Shown in pieces: positions 34,213 to 43,899 of a stretch of DNA of 64,000 bases (position 1 is the first letter of the stretch; every line of letters starts with the position of its first letter). The translations under genes and the position numbers were made by a program. Origin of the DNA: Vibrio ziniensis. Its GTDB lineage: Bacteria > Pseudomonadota > Gammaproteobacteria > Enterobacterales > Vibrionaceae. Under the pieces are notes generated by a model that worked only from the letters and a program-made list of their open reading frames with translations, ran no database searches and was not told the DNA's origin. The DNA lies in assembly GCF_011064285.1 (NCBI RefSeq), contig NZ_CP049331.1, positions 744,001 to 808,000 of the forward strand. The letters run 5' to 3'.

Positions 34213-34383
34213 AGTGGGCGCATTATACGGATTTGGTGATTAGATAGGAAATGCTTTTCTTTGCGTAGCATAAGGTTAACCGAGCCGTCTAACAAGTAGC
34301 AATGTGCAGTTACTTGAGGTGACATAAGTATGACAGTACAATCAGCTCTAACCGATATGTCTGGGTAATGATGAGGAGTAAAG

Positions 34384-34815
34384 ATGAAACAAATTAGTCG
34401 TTCTGCGTTGGTGTCGTTTAGTGCAGAGCAGATGTTTCATTTAGTTAATGATGTCGCTCGCTACCCTGAATTTTTGCCGGGGTGCTCAGGTTCTCGTATA
34501 TTGGAATCATCATCTGAAGCAATGATCGCGTCGGTCGATGTATCGAAAGCAGGTATCAGCAAAACATTTACGACATCAAACGAATTACGCCACGGAGAAT
34601 CAATCGTGATGAATTTGGTTGATGGTCCATTTAAAACCTTACGTGGTGGATGGCATTTTACGCCATTGGACGAGCAGGCTTGTAAGGTTGAATTGAAGTT
34701 AGAGTTCGAATTCTCCAGCAAGATGATTGAATTGGCTTTTGGAAAAATTTTTAACGAGCTGACCGGTAATATGGTAAATGCCTTCACTAAACGTGCAAAG
34801 CAGGTTTACGCATAA
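34384..34815 (+). CDS. ratA: RatA family protein (START/Coq10-like)
   Basis: A 143-residue protein of the polyketide cyclase/START superfamily, related to Coq10. In E. coli RatA is reported to hinder 50S-30S joining, and the Coq10 relatives bind ubiquinone. Conserved features are [13 protein letters not shown] near residues 27-39 and the [10 protein letters not shown] block. ATGAGGAGTAAAG gives a strong ribosome binding site. Its TAA overlaps the start of ratB as TAATG, so both are translated together. Confidence 0.93.
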   Translation: MKQISRSALVSFSAEQMFHLVNDVARYPEFLPGCSGSRILESSSEAMIASVDVSKAGISKTFTTSNELRHGESIVMNLVDGPFKTLRGGWHFTPLDEQACKVELKLEFEFSSKMIELAFGKIFNELTGNMVNAFTKRAKQVYA

Positions 34816-35129
34816 TGAGTATTGAATCCGATATCATCCACGTAGACGTGGTTTATGCTCTACCAAATGAGCAGCGAGTGTTGAATCTTGTTGTAAGCAA
34901 AGATATGACCGTAGAAGAGATTATTCAAACTTCTGGCATCTTGGCATTGTACCCTGAGATTGATTTGAAGGTTAACAAAGTCGGAGTGTTTAGCCGAAAT
35001 GTGAAACTGGATTCGACTGTACGTGACAGAGATAGAATTGAAATCTATCGCCCGTTATTGGCAGATCCAAAAGAAATCCGTCGTAAGCGCGTTGAACAGC
35101 AAAGAGCTCAAGCGGCCAATGCTAAGTAA
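34815..35129 (+). CDS. ratB: RnfH/RatB family ubiquitin-like protein
   Basis: A 104-residue beta-grasp protein of the RnfH (UPF0125) family, partner gene of ratA in many gammaproteobacteria. Recognisable blocks are [11 protein letters not shown] at 10-20 and [20 protein letters not shown] near the end. The function is not settled. It overlaps ratA by one base and ends before a strong terminator. Confidence 0.92.
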   Translation: MSIESDIIHVDVVYALPNEQRVLNLVVSKDMTVEEIIQTSGILALYPEIDLKVNKVGVFSRNVKLDSTVRDRDRIEIYRPLLADPKEIRRKRVEQQRAQAANAK

Positions 35130-35153
35130 GTTAGTTAAGATAAATTGGAAAGT

Positions 35154-35185
35154 AAAAAAGAGCTTGTATTAACAAGCTCTTTTTT
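35154..35185 (+). terminator. terminator after ratAB
   Basis: AAAAAAGAGCTTGT-ATTA-ACAAGCTCTTTTTT. Confidence 0.92.
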
Positions 35186-35256
35186 ACATTTGATGTTGTG
35201 CAAACATTTTTGTTTCGAAAAATTAAAGCACTCGAAAACTCAATATCTAAAACAGA

Positions 35257-35619
35257 TCAGTTTATGCCTTCGAAAAACGCATCGCCGGCTGGGAAATCAC
35301 CAGAAACATCAGTCAGAGTTCCAGCTGTTGGATTGAATTTTACGATAAGATTTTTCTGCTCTGAATCTTTATGACCTTCGGTATGGTGATAGATGTAATA
35401 CCAAGTATCTGGATAACCATTTTCTATCAGCATTGGAGAACCGAGAACAAAACGTACTTGCTCTTTGCTCATACCAAATTTCAATTTATTTACGGCTTCT
35501 TGTTCAACATAGTTGCCTTGATTGATATCGATTCGATAAACCAATTTTTCTAGTAATGAGCAGCCAGACAAGGTCGTCACTGCTAGGGGAATGGCAATCA
35601 GCCATTTGGTAAACTGCAT
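35257..35619 (-). CDS. bamE: outer membrane assembly lipoprotein BamE
   Basis: A 120-residue lipoprotein of the BAM complex, which inserts beta-barrel proteins in the outer membrane. The ATG at 35619 gives a proper lipoprotein signal [20 protein letters not shown] with lipobox LSGC; the frame runs open to 35667 but the extra residues would spoil the signal. The mature domain has [21 protein letters not shown] and DTWYYIYH, the conserved core of SmpA/OmlA. It lies between ratAB and recN as in E. coli. Confidence 0.94.
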   Translation of the reverse strand: MQFTKWLIAIPLAVTTLSGCSLLEKLVYRIDINQGNYVEQEAVNKLKFGMSKEQVRFVLGSPMLIENGYPDTWYYIYHHTEGHKDSEQKNLIVKFNPTAGTLTDVSGDFPAGDAFFEGIN

Positions 35620-35788
35620 ATTCAAACTTCTATAAACCGTAAACAAAACTCGCAAGATAATAAACAAGCTCGCAGCGAATGTAAAAACATCAAATCGCTA
35701 TGAGCTAGTTGAGACTGCGAATTTTGAATTTAGTTGCAAACAGCAGATAAAAAATCACTAGTTTTATGGTTTAGACTGCTTTTGTTGT

Positions 35789-37453
35789 TTATGCAGCAAT
35801 TAGCAACTCTTTTGCGTTGGCTAATGTTGATTCAGTAATCTGACTGCCACCAAGTAGACGTGCTAGCTCAGAAACACGCTGCTCGTTATCGAGTTTAATC
35901 ATTTGCGTTTCGGTTTGACCGCCTTTGGTTTGCTTCGCAACAAACATTTGGTTATGACCACAACCAGCAACTTGAGGTAAGTGTGTGACACAAAGTACCT
36001 GAGTTGATTCACCTAGTTTTCTCAGCATTTTACCAACCACAGCCGCAGTTGGACCTGAAATTCCCACATCTACTTCATCGAAGATCAAACTTGGGGTATC
36101 CACTTTTTGCGCAGTGATCACTTGGATAGCAAGAGAAATACGTGAAAGCTCACCACCTGATGCCACTTTAGCAATCGGCTGAAGCGGTTGACCTGCGTTG
36201 GTTGAAACCAAGAAAGTGATGGAGTCGATACCCAGTGGCGTTGGGTGGTCCGCTTGGCTACTAATATCAATTTTAAACTGCGCTTTTTCCATGCTTAATT
36301 CGTGCATGCTTTGGCTAATTAATCTATCTAGTTCTTTCGCGTAGCGCGTACGTGACTTGTTCAGTTTTTCCGCTTGAGCCAGAAACTCTTGATATTGTTT
36401 TGTCACGTCAGCTTCAAGTTCAGCCAGCTTTTCATCAGAACTATCAAGCAGTTCAATTTGCGTTAAAAGCTCTTGATGATGTTGATACAGCTCTTCTGGT
36501 AGAACATGATGTTTACGAGAAAGAGACATGATTTTTGAATAACGTTCTTCCACGTAAGCCATACGTTCTGGGTCGACATCAATATGATCAAGATAAGAAC
36601 GAAGCTCGTTATTCGCCTCTTCAAGCTGGATAATTGCTTCCGCAATCATATTTGGTAATGCAGATAGAGAGCTGTCCATCTCTGCCAATTCAATTAAGGT
36701 ATGGCTGGTGGATTGCAACAGACTTAGCGCGTTAACTTCTTCGCCTTCATCGATCAGTGTGATTGCTTTTTGGCAGTTCAAAGCAAGATCACCGCTATTA
36801 GATAAGCGCTTATGTTCTTGTTCAATCTCACTGTACTCTTCTTCACCAATTGAAAGCTCATTCAATTCTTTAATTTGGTATTCCAAAAGTTGTAATTGAG
36901 CTTGATTCTGTAGACGGTTTTCTTTTAGCTGTTTGAGCTGATTATTCGCTTGACGCCAGTTTTGATAACTCACGCGAGTACTTTTTAATAGATTGGTGTG
37001 GTTGGCGTATTGATCCAACATTGCCAGTTGTTGTTCTGGTTTCATCAATTGTTGATGAGCATGTTGACCATGAATGTTGATCAACAGTTGACCCAGAGCT
37101 TTTAGTTGCGAGCCAGGAACCGGGCTGCCGTTGATAAATGCGCGTGAACGACCGTCTTTAGTGATGGTTCTGCGTAGAATACAATCTTTACCATCTAAAA
37201 GGTCGTTATCTTCCAACCAACGTGTCGCATTAATGTTGTTGTCTAAGATGAATGAGGCGCTGACTTCGGTTTTGTCTTCACCTTGTCGAACCATACCGGC
37301 TTCTGAACGACCACCAAGACATAAACTTAGGGCGTCAATGGCAATAGATTTACCAGCGCCAGTTTCGCCAGTAATAGTTGTCATTCCTTGTGAAAGCTCA
37401 AGCTGCAAAGATTTCACGATTGCAAAGTTGTTTACGCTTAAATGAGCCAGCAT
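35789..37453 (-). CDS. recN: DNA repair protein RecN
   Basis: An SMC-like ATPase of 554 residues acting in double-strand break repair. Walker A is [15 protein letters not shown] (about 30-44), the ABC signature [12 protein letters not shown] and Walker [13 protein letters not shown] are in the C-terminal half, and a long coiled coil lies between (about 160-360). Two perfect LexA-type boxes stand just upstream, so it belongs to the SOS regulon, as in E. coli. Confidence 0.97.
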   Translation of the reverse strand: MLAHLSVNNFAIVKSLQLELSQGMTTITGETGAGKSIAIDALSLCLGGRSEAGMVRQGEDKTEVSASFILDNNINATRWLEDNDLLDGKDCILRRTITKDGRSRAFINGSPVPGSQLKALGQLLINIHGQHAHQQLMKPEQQLAMLDQYANHTNLLKSTRVSYQNWRQANNQLKQLKENRLQNQAQLQLLEYQIKELNELSIGEEEYSEIEQEHKRLSNSGDLALNCQKAITLIDEGEEVNALSLLQSTSHTLIELAEMDSSLSALPNMIAEAIIQLEEANNELRSYLDHIDVDPERMAYVEERYSKIMSLSRKHHVLPEELYQHHQELLTQIELLDSSDEKLAELEADVTKQYQEFLAQAEKLNKSRTRYAKELDRLISQSMHELSMEKAQFKIDISSQADHPTPLGIDSITFLVSTNAGQPLQPIAKVASGGELSRISLAIQVITAQKVDTPSLIFDEVDVGISGPTAAVVGKMLRKLGESTQVLCVTHLPQVAGCGHNQMFVAKQTKGGQTETQMIKLDNEQRVSELARLLGGSQITESTLANAKELLIAA

Positions 37454-37481
37454 TTTTCATCACCTGTATAGTTAAACAATA

Positions 37482-37497
37482 CTGTATTTTTGAACAG
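37482..37497. promoter_or_regulatory. LexA box 1 of recN
   Basis: CTGTATTTTTGAACAG fits the SOS pattern CTG-N10-CAG, 29 bases upstream of the recN start. Confidence 0.88.
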
Positions 37498-37503
37498 TAT
37501 ATA

Positions 37504-37519
37504 CTGTTTCTTTATACAG
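37504..37519. promoter_or_regulatory. LexA box 2 of recN
   Basis: CTGTTTCTTTATACAG fits CTG-N10-CAG, 22 bases from the first box (two helical turns). A weaker third copy, CTGTATAGTTAAACAA, lies at 37464-37479. The gap from 37520 to 37685 holds nothing else recognised. Confidence 0.88.
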
Positions 37520-37685
37520 TAAAGATACCTATACTAAAAAAATGGTGTGATTAAAAAGTGTACTTGCATGGTTGAAGACTGAACAATCAGGTTCCCACTT
37601 TGCAAGCCAAAGTCTTTTGCTCGTTTTAGGTAGCTATTTTCTTATCGAGATGGAATTATTGATTACGAAATGTGCATTAAATAGT

Positions 37686-37713
37686 TTGACGAAGTTCACA
37701 AAAAAGTTAGAAT
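37686..37713 (+). promoter_or_regulatory. promoter of the 50-residue membrane protein gene
   Basis: TTGACG, 16-base spacer, TAGAAT, about 40 bases before the ATG at 37752. Confidence 0.6.
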
Positions 37714-37751
37714 GCGCACCATGTATAAAATGTGACAAGGCGCAGTAAATC

Positions 37752-37904
37752 ATGAACTCAGCACTAATTTCTATTTTCGATAAGAAGCACTCTTTAGAAA
37801 AAAGTAATTCGCAATCTACATTGGCTGACAAATTATCCAGCCTTATAATGTTTGTCGCGACGCTCGCTGTTGTTGGTGTGCTAGGTCTAACTTACATTGC
37901 ATAA
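37752..37904 (+). CDS. 50-residue single-span membrane protein, unknown
   Basis: A small gene below usual length limits. The protein begins MNSALISIFDKK, has a polar middle (about 10-28) and a hydrophobic C-terminal helix at about 31-50 (LIMFVATLAVVGVLGLTYIA in outline), so it is probably anchored in the inner membrane by its C terminus. It has its own sigma-70-like promoter, AAGG upstream and a terminator directly after the stop, which together argue for a real gene. Function unknown. Confidence 0.68.
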   Translation: MNSALISIFDKKHSLEKSNSQSTLADKLSSLIMFVATLAVVGVLGLTYIA

Positions 37905-37912
37905 ATTCAAAT

Positions 37913-37939
37913 AAAAAAGACGCTTAAAGCGTCTTTTTT
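37913..37939. terminator. bidirectional terminator
   Basis: AAAAAAGACGC-TTAAA-GCGTCTTTTTT, serving both the small membrane protein gene and the tna operon, which converge here. Confidence 0.92.
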
Positions 37940-37958
37940 ATTGTCTCGAAAATCGCGA

Positions 37959-38342
37959 CTATTGGGTTGCTATTACTTCTATTTCCACTTTTGCATCCAT
38001 CGGTAGTCTTGCTACTTCTACACAAGATCGCGCAGGGAATGATGCGTTGTGGCTTTCAAAAAATTCGCCATAGACTTTGTTTACAATAGGAAAATCATTT
38101 AAGTCTTTAACAAATACCGTCGTCTTCACTATGTTAGTGGCGTTTAGTCCTGCTTCTTCAATGATAGAAAGAGCATTGTTTAACGATTGTAAGGTTTGCT
38201 CTGCTACATCTTCAGGCATTTGTTTTGTCTCAGGGTTAATAGGTAACTGCCCTGAGGTAATGACCATTGCGCCTAAGTTTACACCTTGCACATAAGGACC
38301 GATTGCTAATGGTGCTTTCGTTGTGTTGAGTATTTCTGCCAT
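37959..38342 (-). CDS. ridA: RidA family enamine/imine deaminase
   Basis: A 127-residue YjgF/YER057c/UK114 protein. RidA speeds hydrolysis of reactive 2-aminoacrylate to pyruvate and ammonia. The family features are seen: GPYVQGVNLGAMVITSGQLP in parts, the conserved Arg in FPARSCVEVARLPMDAKVEIE and the closing Glu. It starts 36 bases after tnaB on the same strand and ends before the operon terminator, so it is the last gene of the tna operon, where it could remove the aminoacrylate made by tryptophanase. Confidence 0.92.
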   Translation of the reverse strand: MAEILNTTKAPLAIGPYVQGVNLGAMVITSGQLPINPETKQMPEDVAEQTLQSLNNALSIIEEAGLNATNIVKTTVFVKDLNDFPIVNKVYGEFFESHNASFPARSCVEVARLPMDAKVEIEVIATQ

Positions 38343-38378
38343 TGTATTTCTCGTTATTTATCGTTTTGTTGAATGCGA

Positions 38379-39593
38379 TTAGCCATTGAAAGTCGGCAAA
38401 AGATTCATCATTGACATAAAGTGGAACACGGCGGTAGCAACACCAAACAGGATCAGCGTACCAATCATGGCATTGCCACCCGGAGCCATAAAGCCTTCTT
38501 GACCACCTTCCAGTGTGCGAGATTTACGAGCCAACAACGCTGGAATCAAGCATGCCCAGATGGTTGCCGCTGCACCTGCATAACCAATAGCCAGAACAAA
38601 GCCGAAAGGGAATAAAAGAGAAAGCACAAGCGGTGGAAGGAATGTTGCAACCCAAGTTTTAGTACGACCTTGTTTGGTATCTTCAAACTTGAACAGATCA
38701 GCTAGGAAGTCAAATACTCCCAAACCCACGCCGATGAACGAGGACAAAATGGCAGCCATTGAAAAGGTATTAATCGCATGCGATACCTTGTCAGAGTCTA
38801 TAACCGAACCGAGTGCCGCTAATAGTGCTTCTACGTTACCACCTTGAGCGATAACGGGACCGAAATCGCTACGTGGAAGGTTACCGTAAATACTGATCAT
38901 CCAAAGGAAATAGAGGAATAGTGCGATAACGGTACCGCCAAGAATGGCGTATTTCGCACGATTCTCACATCCATAGTAAGAACGCATACTGGCTACCGAA
39001 TGGTGATAACCAAACGATGTTAATGCCACAGGTAACATAGCCATCGCATATGGAGCGTAATTTGATTCTTCACTGATGCGGTCAAACAGCACGCTTGCAT
39101 CGATGTTAACGGCTAAACCCGACACGCCGAATACAAAACTCAGCACCATAAAGGCAATAAGAACGATAGAGATCCTGTCGACTGCTCGAGTAGAGTGCCA
39201 AACGAAAAGAGAGAAAACAGCAACAAACAGGACTGAAGCGATTTTATTGTTAATGCCCAACACACCTTCCAAAATTAAGCCTGAAGAGGTGATGTATGCA
39301 TAAAGTAAGATACCGCCAACAAAGTAAACCGCTAAGTTGTTAATTCGGTTTACATTATCACCAAGGATATCTTTGGTTACAGTGTTAAAAGACACTTTAA
39401 GGTCGTAACGTTTGAATGCCTCTAAAAGCATCCAACCAGAAAGTGTCATCATGATCATGGTAAAAGTAATTGCAATAAGAGACCAAGTTGTCCAAGCGCC
39501 AGCACCTGCACTCGGTAAACCTAACATTCCAGCCCCTACGCAGACGCTAGCAATGATACAAGCTCCGCCGACTAAAGATGGATTATTGTTCAT
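38379..39593 (-). CDS. tnaB: tryptophan permease, HAAAP family
   Basis: A 404-residue inner-membrane transporter of the hydroxy/aromatic amino acid permease family with eleven predicted helices. The N-terminal GGACIIASVCVGAGMLGLPSAGAG segment (residues 9-32, in parts) is the family signature, and the order tnaA-tnaB identifies it as the low-affinity tryptophan importer that feeds tryptophanase. It begins 117 bases after tnaA. Confidence 0.92.
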   Translation of the reverse strand: MNNNPSLVGGACIIASVCVGAGMLGLPSAGAGAWTTWSLIAITFTMIMMTLSGWMLLEAFKRYDLKVSFNTVTKDILGDNVNRINNLAVYFVGGILLYAYITSSGLILEGVLGINNKIASVLFVAVFSLFVWHSTRAVDRISIVLIAFMVLSFVFGVSGLAVNIDASVLFDRISEESNYAPYAMAMLPVALTSFGYHHSVASMRSYYGCENRAKYAILGGTVIALFLYFLWMISIYGNLPRSDFGPVIAQGGNVEALLAALGSVIDSDKVSHAINTFSMAAILSSFIGVGLGVFDFLADLFKFEDTKQGRTKTWVATFLPPLVLSLLFPFGFVLAIGYAGAAATIWACLIPALLARKSRTLEGGQEGFMAPGGNAMIGTLILFGVATAVFHFMSMMNLLPTFNG

Positions 39594-39679
39594 AATCGTT
39601 ACTCTTGTTTAAGTTTCATGTTTGGAAAATAAGCCCGCTAAATTTATAGATTTTGTTTTTGCGCTATTTAGTGGGAGTA

Positions 39680-39699
39680 AGCGCGCCCGAAGGCGCGCT
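39680..39699 (-). promoter_or_regulatory. tnaA-tnaB intergenic hairpin
   Basis: AGCGCGCC-TTCG-GGCGCGCT on the minus strand, a very stable UUCG tetraloop hairpin 11 bases after the tnaA stop, with no T run. It could protect the tnaA part of the mRNA or lower tnaB expression. Confidence 0.6.
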
Positions 39700-39710
39700 A
39701 GATTCAGAAA

Positions 39711-41129
39711 TTATTCCACTTCTTTCAAACGAGCAGTGAAGTGGCGCAGTACTGGTGGCTCGTATGTGAAATCGAGCCCTTTAACGTTGTGCGCATTTTC
39801 TTTCACTTTCTCAAACGCTTCGATAACGAAGTCCATATGCGTTTGAGTGTAAGTTGCACGAGGAATGGTTAGACGTAGCAACTCTGCAGGACAAGGATGT
39901 TGTTTACCTGTTGCAGGATCTCGACCTAACAGTAGTGACCCAATTTCTACAGCGCGGATACCTGCCACTTTGTATAGTTCACATGCTAAAGCGTGTGCTG
40001 GGAATTGCTCTGATGGGATATGAGGTAGAAGTTTACCTGCATCAACGAAAGCTGCGTGGCCACCCGCTTGCTGACAAACAACGCCAATCGCTTCTAATCC
40101 ATCAACAAGATATTGAACCTGACCGATACGGTACTCTAGCCAGTCTTGGCGCATACCATCGTAAAGACCAACCGCCAGACGCTCCATCGCGCCGCCTTCA
40201 AGACCGCCGTAAGTAGGGAAGCCTTCTTGAACAACACAAAGCGTACGACAATCAGTGTAAACGTCCATCATTGACTCGTCTTTGAAGCACAATAGACCGC
40301 CCATTTGCACCATCGCATCTTTCTTCGCTGACATCGCTAAGCCATCTGCGTACTTGTAGGTTTCACGAGTGATTTCTTCGATTGTCCAATCTTGATACCC
40401 CGGTTCACGTTGTTGAATGAAGTATGCATTTTCAGCAAAGCGAGCAGAGTCCATAATGACCGGAATGTCATAACGTTGAGCAATTTCGTATACCGCTTTT
40501 AAGTTCGCGATAGATACAGGCTGACCACCGGCAGAGTTACAAGTAATCGTGCTGACAATGTAAGGCACGTTCGCAGGTCCTGCTTCTTCAATCGCCATTT
40601 CCAGTTTAGCGATATCAAAGTTACCTTTGAAATCTGCGTTTACAGCAGTATCAAAAGCTTCATCGGTATAGACGTTTTTCGCTACACAGCAGTTCACTTG
40701 CGTGTGACCCTGAGTGGTGTCGAAGAAGTAGTTAGATAGTGCGACCATTTTAGAGCGGTCTAAGCCTTTTTCTTTCTCACGTTTTTTAATCAGTACCGGA
40801 ATATAGATTTGCTCAGCGCCACGACCTTGGTGAGTCGGGATTGTAAGCTCGTAACCGAAGATGTCTTTTACAGCGTTAGCAAGTGCATAGTAGCTGCGGC
40901 TACCACTATAAGCTTCGTCACCCATTAGCATTGCTGCTTGCATTCTTTGAGTAATAGAACCTGTGCCACTGTCGGTTAAAAGGTCAATAAACACGTCATC
41001 ACTGTCTAGTAGGAATGGGTTCATACCCGCTCTAATGATTGCTTCTTCACGATATTCACGCGTAGTACGTTTTACTGGCTCAACAACGCGAATACGGAAC
41101 GGTTCTGGTAAATGTTTAAAGTTTTCCAT
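39711..41129 (-). CDS. tnaA: tryptophanase
   Basis: A 472-residue pyridoxal-phosphate enzyme that splits L-tryptophan into indole, pyruvate and ammonia. It is near-identical in layout to E. coli Tna[21 protein letters not shown] at the start, SGSRSYYAL, the [10 protein letters not shown] block, the PLP lysine in [10 protein letters not shown], and the C-terminal [12 protein letters not shown]. Indole is also a signal affecting biofilm and virulence in Vibrio. First structural gene of tnaC-tnaA-tnaB-ridA. Tyrosine phenol-lyase is a relative, but the tnaC leader and tnaB argue for tryptophanase. Confidence 0.96.
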   Translation of the reverse strand: MENFKHLPEPFRIRVVEPVKRTTREYREEAIIRAGMNPFLLDSDDVFIDLLTDSGTGSITQRMQAAMLMGDEAYSGSRSYYALANAVKDIFGYELTIPTHQGRGAEQIYIPVLIKKREKEKGLDRSKMVALSNYFFDTTQGHTQVNCCVAKNVYTDEAFDTAVNADFKGNFDIAKLEMAIEEAGPANVPYIVSTITCNSAGGQPVSIANLKAVYEIAQRYDIPVIMDSARFAENAYFIQQREPGYQDWTIEEITRETYKYADGLAMSAKKDAMVQMGGLLCFKDESMMDVYTDCRTLCVVQEGFPTYGGLEGGAMERLAVGLYDGMRQDWLEYRIGQVQYLVDGLEAIGVVCQQAGGHAAFVDAGKLLPHIPSEQFPAHALACELYKVAGIRAVEIGSLLLGRDPATGKQHPCPAELLRLTIPRATYTQTHMDFVIEAFEKVKENAHNVKGLDFTYEPPVLRHFTARLKEVE

Positions 41130-41381
41130 GATAATACCTTTGAATAAATTAATTTTTGTCAGGCGATATTATTGGCTGCCCTATATATTTATTTAGGGTG
41201 TAAAATACCGCGCTAAATAATTATCGATAAAATTTCGTTAAATAAATTCATTCACGAATAACTAGGCAACAACTTTAATTTAAATAAAGTTGGGCGAAAG
41301 TATCGAAAACGATATAAATAGATTTAGAGTTGATTATGATTGTCTAATAGATTCGAAAGAATACAGAAACAACCAAGTAGA

Positions 41382-41486
41382 CTAGGCGTGTGTAAAAGAA
41401 GGTAAGATTGAGATTTGATAGTCGTGCGTGTACCAAGCTAGAGAGCTTGACCATAACTTGTCTTGATTTTTTAGAGTTGTACTCAT
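41382..41486 (-). CDS. tnaC: TnaC-like leader peptide of the tna operon
   Basis: A 34-residue frame ending 252 bases before tnaA. It has the arrangement known from TnaC, in which the ribosome stalls with tryptophan and Rho cannot stop transcription: Trp18 followed four residues later by Asp22 (LAWYTHDYQ) and then Pro29. In E. coli the same Trp-Asp spacing is 12-16 and the essential Pro24 is the last residue; here five more residues (SFTHA) follow the Pro and the Trp-Pro distance is one shorter. The stretch after the stop is C/T-rich as expected for a rut-like site. A larger overlapping frame on the same strand (41344-41550) lacks these features. Confidence 0.72.
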   Translation of the reverse strand: MSTTLKNQDKLWSSSLAWYTHDYQISILPSFTHA

Positions 41487-41600
41487 ATCCAAATCCGCTG
41501 TGAGTTATAGCTGGTTGACTGATGGTTGGATTCTTAACCAAGTCATTCAAGAAGTAAATTGACTGAAATAATAATTGTGACCAAAGTCCTCAACTTTAAT

Positions 41601-41622
41601 ATGGAATAAATCATACGTCACA
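41601..41622 (-). promoter_or_regulatory. possible CRP site of the tna operon
   Basis: Minus strand ATGTGACGTATGATTTATT: a good TGTGA left half and a poor right half, about 130 bases before tnaC. tna operons are under catabolite control in E. coli. Weak on its own. Confidence 0.35.
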
Positions 41623-41712
41623 TATAAAAGATGTTGCGTTGAAAGAATTTACTATGGTAAATAAATAAAGCAATCAGTTTTTAATTACCTATTAATAAAA
41701 GATTATAAAATA

Positions 41713-41736
41713 AGCCCCGACTTTATTGTCGAGGCT
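41713..41736 (-). terminator. terminator after nadK
   Basis: Minus strand AGCCTCGAC-AATAAA-GTCGGGGCT followed by TATTTT. It separates nadK from the tna leader. Confidence 0.75.
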
Positions 41737-41766
41737 AGATGGTATGGGATAATTTAACTACTTGGT

Positions 41767-42651
41767 TTAAAACAATTTACTCGACCAGCCGAGTTTACTT
41801 CTTAATACACTGTAGTAGCTGTAATCTTTCGGGTGGATAAGTTTGAGTACATTTGGACTCTGATAAATGATCACTTCATCACCTGGCGATACTGGCAATG
41901 ATATTTGTCCGTCACAGCTCACTTCCTGAGTTCCTCGGTTGTCAGGTGAAACTACCAGTTTGATTCGACGTTTACCATCCACCACTAACGGGCGACATGA
42001 CAACGTATGCGGAAACATAGGTACCAGTGTAATAGCGTTAAGGCTAGGGGAGACAATTGGGCCTCCACCAGAGAGAGAATATGCCGTTGACCCCGTCGGG
42101 GTGGAAATGATCAAGCCGTCTGAACGTTGAGAGAACGCAAAGTTGTCGTCGATGTACACCTCGAATTCAATCATATGCGCGATCTTTCCTGGGTGGAGTA
42201 CGGCTTCATTTAATGCTGCGTTGTGGCTTTTTATTTGCCCATGGCGGTGCACTTCCGCTTCTAACAAGAAACGCTCTTCTTCCATGTAGTCGCCTTCCAA
42301 TACTGCTTGTAAGCGAGATTGGAAATCTTCTGGGTTTAAATCAGTTAGAAAGCCTAGGTTGCCACGGTTAACACCGATGACCGAAATATCAAAGCGAGAC
42401 AAAACGCGAGCTGCACCCAGCATATTACCGTCACCGCCAACAACAATCGCAAGGTCTGCCTTTTTGCCAAGTTCGATTAAACTTGAAAAGTGGTCTTGAG
42501 GAATATCCGTTAAGATTTCTTTGAGCCTATCGTCAATAAAGACGGGATAACCTAGAACTGTTAACCATTGATACAATTCTTTGTGCGTCTGAATGGCTTG
42601 TTGATCTCTAGGCTTGCCAATGATGGCGATGACTTCAAATGGTTTTTTCAT
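41767..42651 (-). CDS. nadK: NAD kinase
   Basis: A 294-residue ATP-NAD kinase that makes NADP. The GGDGN motif is at about 73-77, the [10 protein letters not shown] block at about 94-103, and the glycine-rich [15 protein letters not shown] region at about 185-200. It is divergent from grpE, as in E. coli and Vibrio. Length and ends match the family. Confidence 0.96.
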   Translation of the reverse strand: MKKPFEVIAIIGKPRDQQAIQTHKELYQWLTVLGYPVFIDDRLKEILTDIPQDHFSSLIELGKKADLAIVVGGDGNMLGAARVLSRFDISVIGVNRGNLGFLTDLNPEDFQSRLQAVLEGDYMEEERFLLEAEVHRHGQIKSHNAALNEAVLHPGKIAHMIEFEVYIDDNFAFSQRSDGLIISTPTGSTAYSLSGGGPIVSPSLNAITLVPMFPHTLSCRPLVVDGKRRIKLVVSPDNRGTQEVSCDGQISLPVSPGDEVIIYQSPNVLKLIHPKDYSYYSVLRSKLGWSSKLF

Positions 42652-42671
42652 AAGTTTCCAACTGAATTAGG

Positions 42672-42699
42672 CTTGAATCAAAATTCTTCATCCCCATAA
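42672..42699 (+). promoter_or_regulatory. sigma-32 (heat-shock) promoter of grpE
   Basis: CTTGAAT, 13-base spacer, CCCCATAA: very close to the RpoH consensus CTTGAAA-N11-16-CCCCATNT, about 115 bases before grpE. Confidence 0.78.
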
Positions 42700-42813
42700 T
42701 AAGGGCAAGTTACGCTTTTATGCGAATTTTTGTGTCAAGAACGTAAAAGAGAATTCAGTTCCTTAGCGGTTATTAAATGAGAACCTGATAACTGAAGGAA
42801 TGCAGGAGATATC

Positions 42814-43431
42814 ATGAGCAAAGAAGAAAACAAAGTTAAAGATGAAGAGCTGAAGCCAGAAGCGGTTGAAGTTGAAGTTGAAGCTGAAGCTGTCGGCACT
42901 GATGCTGATATCGATTGGAACCAAGAAGCGCAAGAAGGCGAAGTGCTTGATGAGCAAGAAGCAAAAATTGCTCAACTAGAAGCAGCCCTATTGGCCAGCG
43001 AACAACGCTTGAAAGAGCAGCAAGACAGCGTATTACGCGCTAAAGCTGAAGTTGAAAACATGCGCCGTCGTTCTGAGCAAGAGGTAGATAAAGCACGTAA
43101 ATTTGCTTTGAACCGTTTTGCGGAAGAATTGTTACCAGTTATCGACAACCTAGAGCGTGCGATTCAAGCTGCAGATCTAGAAAATGAAGCGATTAAACCA
43201 GTGGTTGAAGGTGTTGAACTGACTCACAAAACATTTATCGGTGTTGTAGAGAAGTTTGGTCTGAAAGAAATCAACCCTGAAGGTGAAGCGTTCAATCCTG
43301 AATTCCATCAAGCGATGTCAATTCAAGAAAGCCCAGATCACGAATCGAACACAGTTATGTTCGTGATGCAAAAAGGTTATGAGCTAAACGGTCGTGTGGT
43401 TCGTCCTGCGATGGTTATGGTTGCCAAGTAA
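42814..43431 (+). CDS. grpE: nucleotide exchange factor GrpE
   Basis: A 205-residue co-chaperone that releases ADP from DnaK. An acidic, Glu/Val-rich head (about 1-50) is followed by the long dimeric coiled coil (about 52-140) and the C-terminal beta domain ending in [26 protein letters not shown] gives a strong ribosome binding site. The next gene is dnaK after a hairpin and a long gap. Confidence 0.96.
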   Translation: MSKEENKVKDEELKPEAVEVEVEAEAVGTDADIDWNQEAQEGEVLDEQEAKIAQLEAALLASEQRLKEQQDSVLRAKAEVENMRRRSEQEVDKARKFALNRFAEELLPVIDNLERAIQAADLENEAIKPVVEGVELTHKTFIGVVEKFGLKEINPEGEAFNPEFHQAMSIQESPDHESNTVMFVMQKGYELNGRVVRPAMVMVAK

Positions 43432-43899
43432 TCTGATTTGTCATTTTCCAGCCTTCGCTGGAACGACGGATTCAATAACGGGAGGCTTTAGCTTCCCGTT
43501 TATCTTATGGAGAAAATCGAAAGTTAGTTATTGCTATAAAAACGGCTAACGCAGCAAAAAAAGATACCCATGTTTCCTTTGTGGTATTTAAGGGTAATCT
43601 ATGGCGAGCCTAAGCTTTGGCGAAAGGAAGCTGTGGCGAATAATAACGATAACAAACAATAGCATCCGTAAATGATGGCTCCATCGAATAAGTGTTGGTG
43701 GCCTCATGCCGAGTTTTTATCCAGCCTCAAAATTTTTGCTCGAAAAAGCCGATAATTTTTATTTTTTTTCATTTTTCCCCTTGAAATGCTTTTTGACGCC
43801 CTTATCTATTGGGCATACAAGAAGCAAACATACATGTTTAGCTTGTTGCCCGATAAGGGCATAACAAACGAACAGAGAATTTATTTCGGAGATAGCCTG
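43432..43899. other. long grpE-dnaK spacer
   Basis: These 468 bases hold a terminator-like hairpin AACGGGAGGCTTTAGCTTCCCGTTT (about 43477-43501), a hairpin CCAGC-CTTC-GCTGG before it, and the dnaK heat-shock promoter. A 30-codon frame at 43570-43662 has no ribosome binding site and is not called. An open frame into 43786 upstream of dnaK is leader, not protein. Confidence 0.6.
43780..43806 (+). promoter_or_regulatory. sigma-32 promoter of dnaK
   Basis: CCCTTGAAA, 13-base spacer, CCCTTATCT: a good RpoH -35 and a fair -10, about 95 bases before the dnaK start. Confidence 0.72.

Noticed and set aside
41344..41550. 68-codon minus-strand frame before tnaA
   Set aside because: It overlaps the better-supported tnaC frame, has no known family, and its composition is that of leader RNA.
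43570..43662. 30-codon frame in the grpE-dnaK gap
   Set aside because: No ribosome binding site; the region is better explained as leader.
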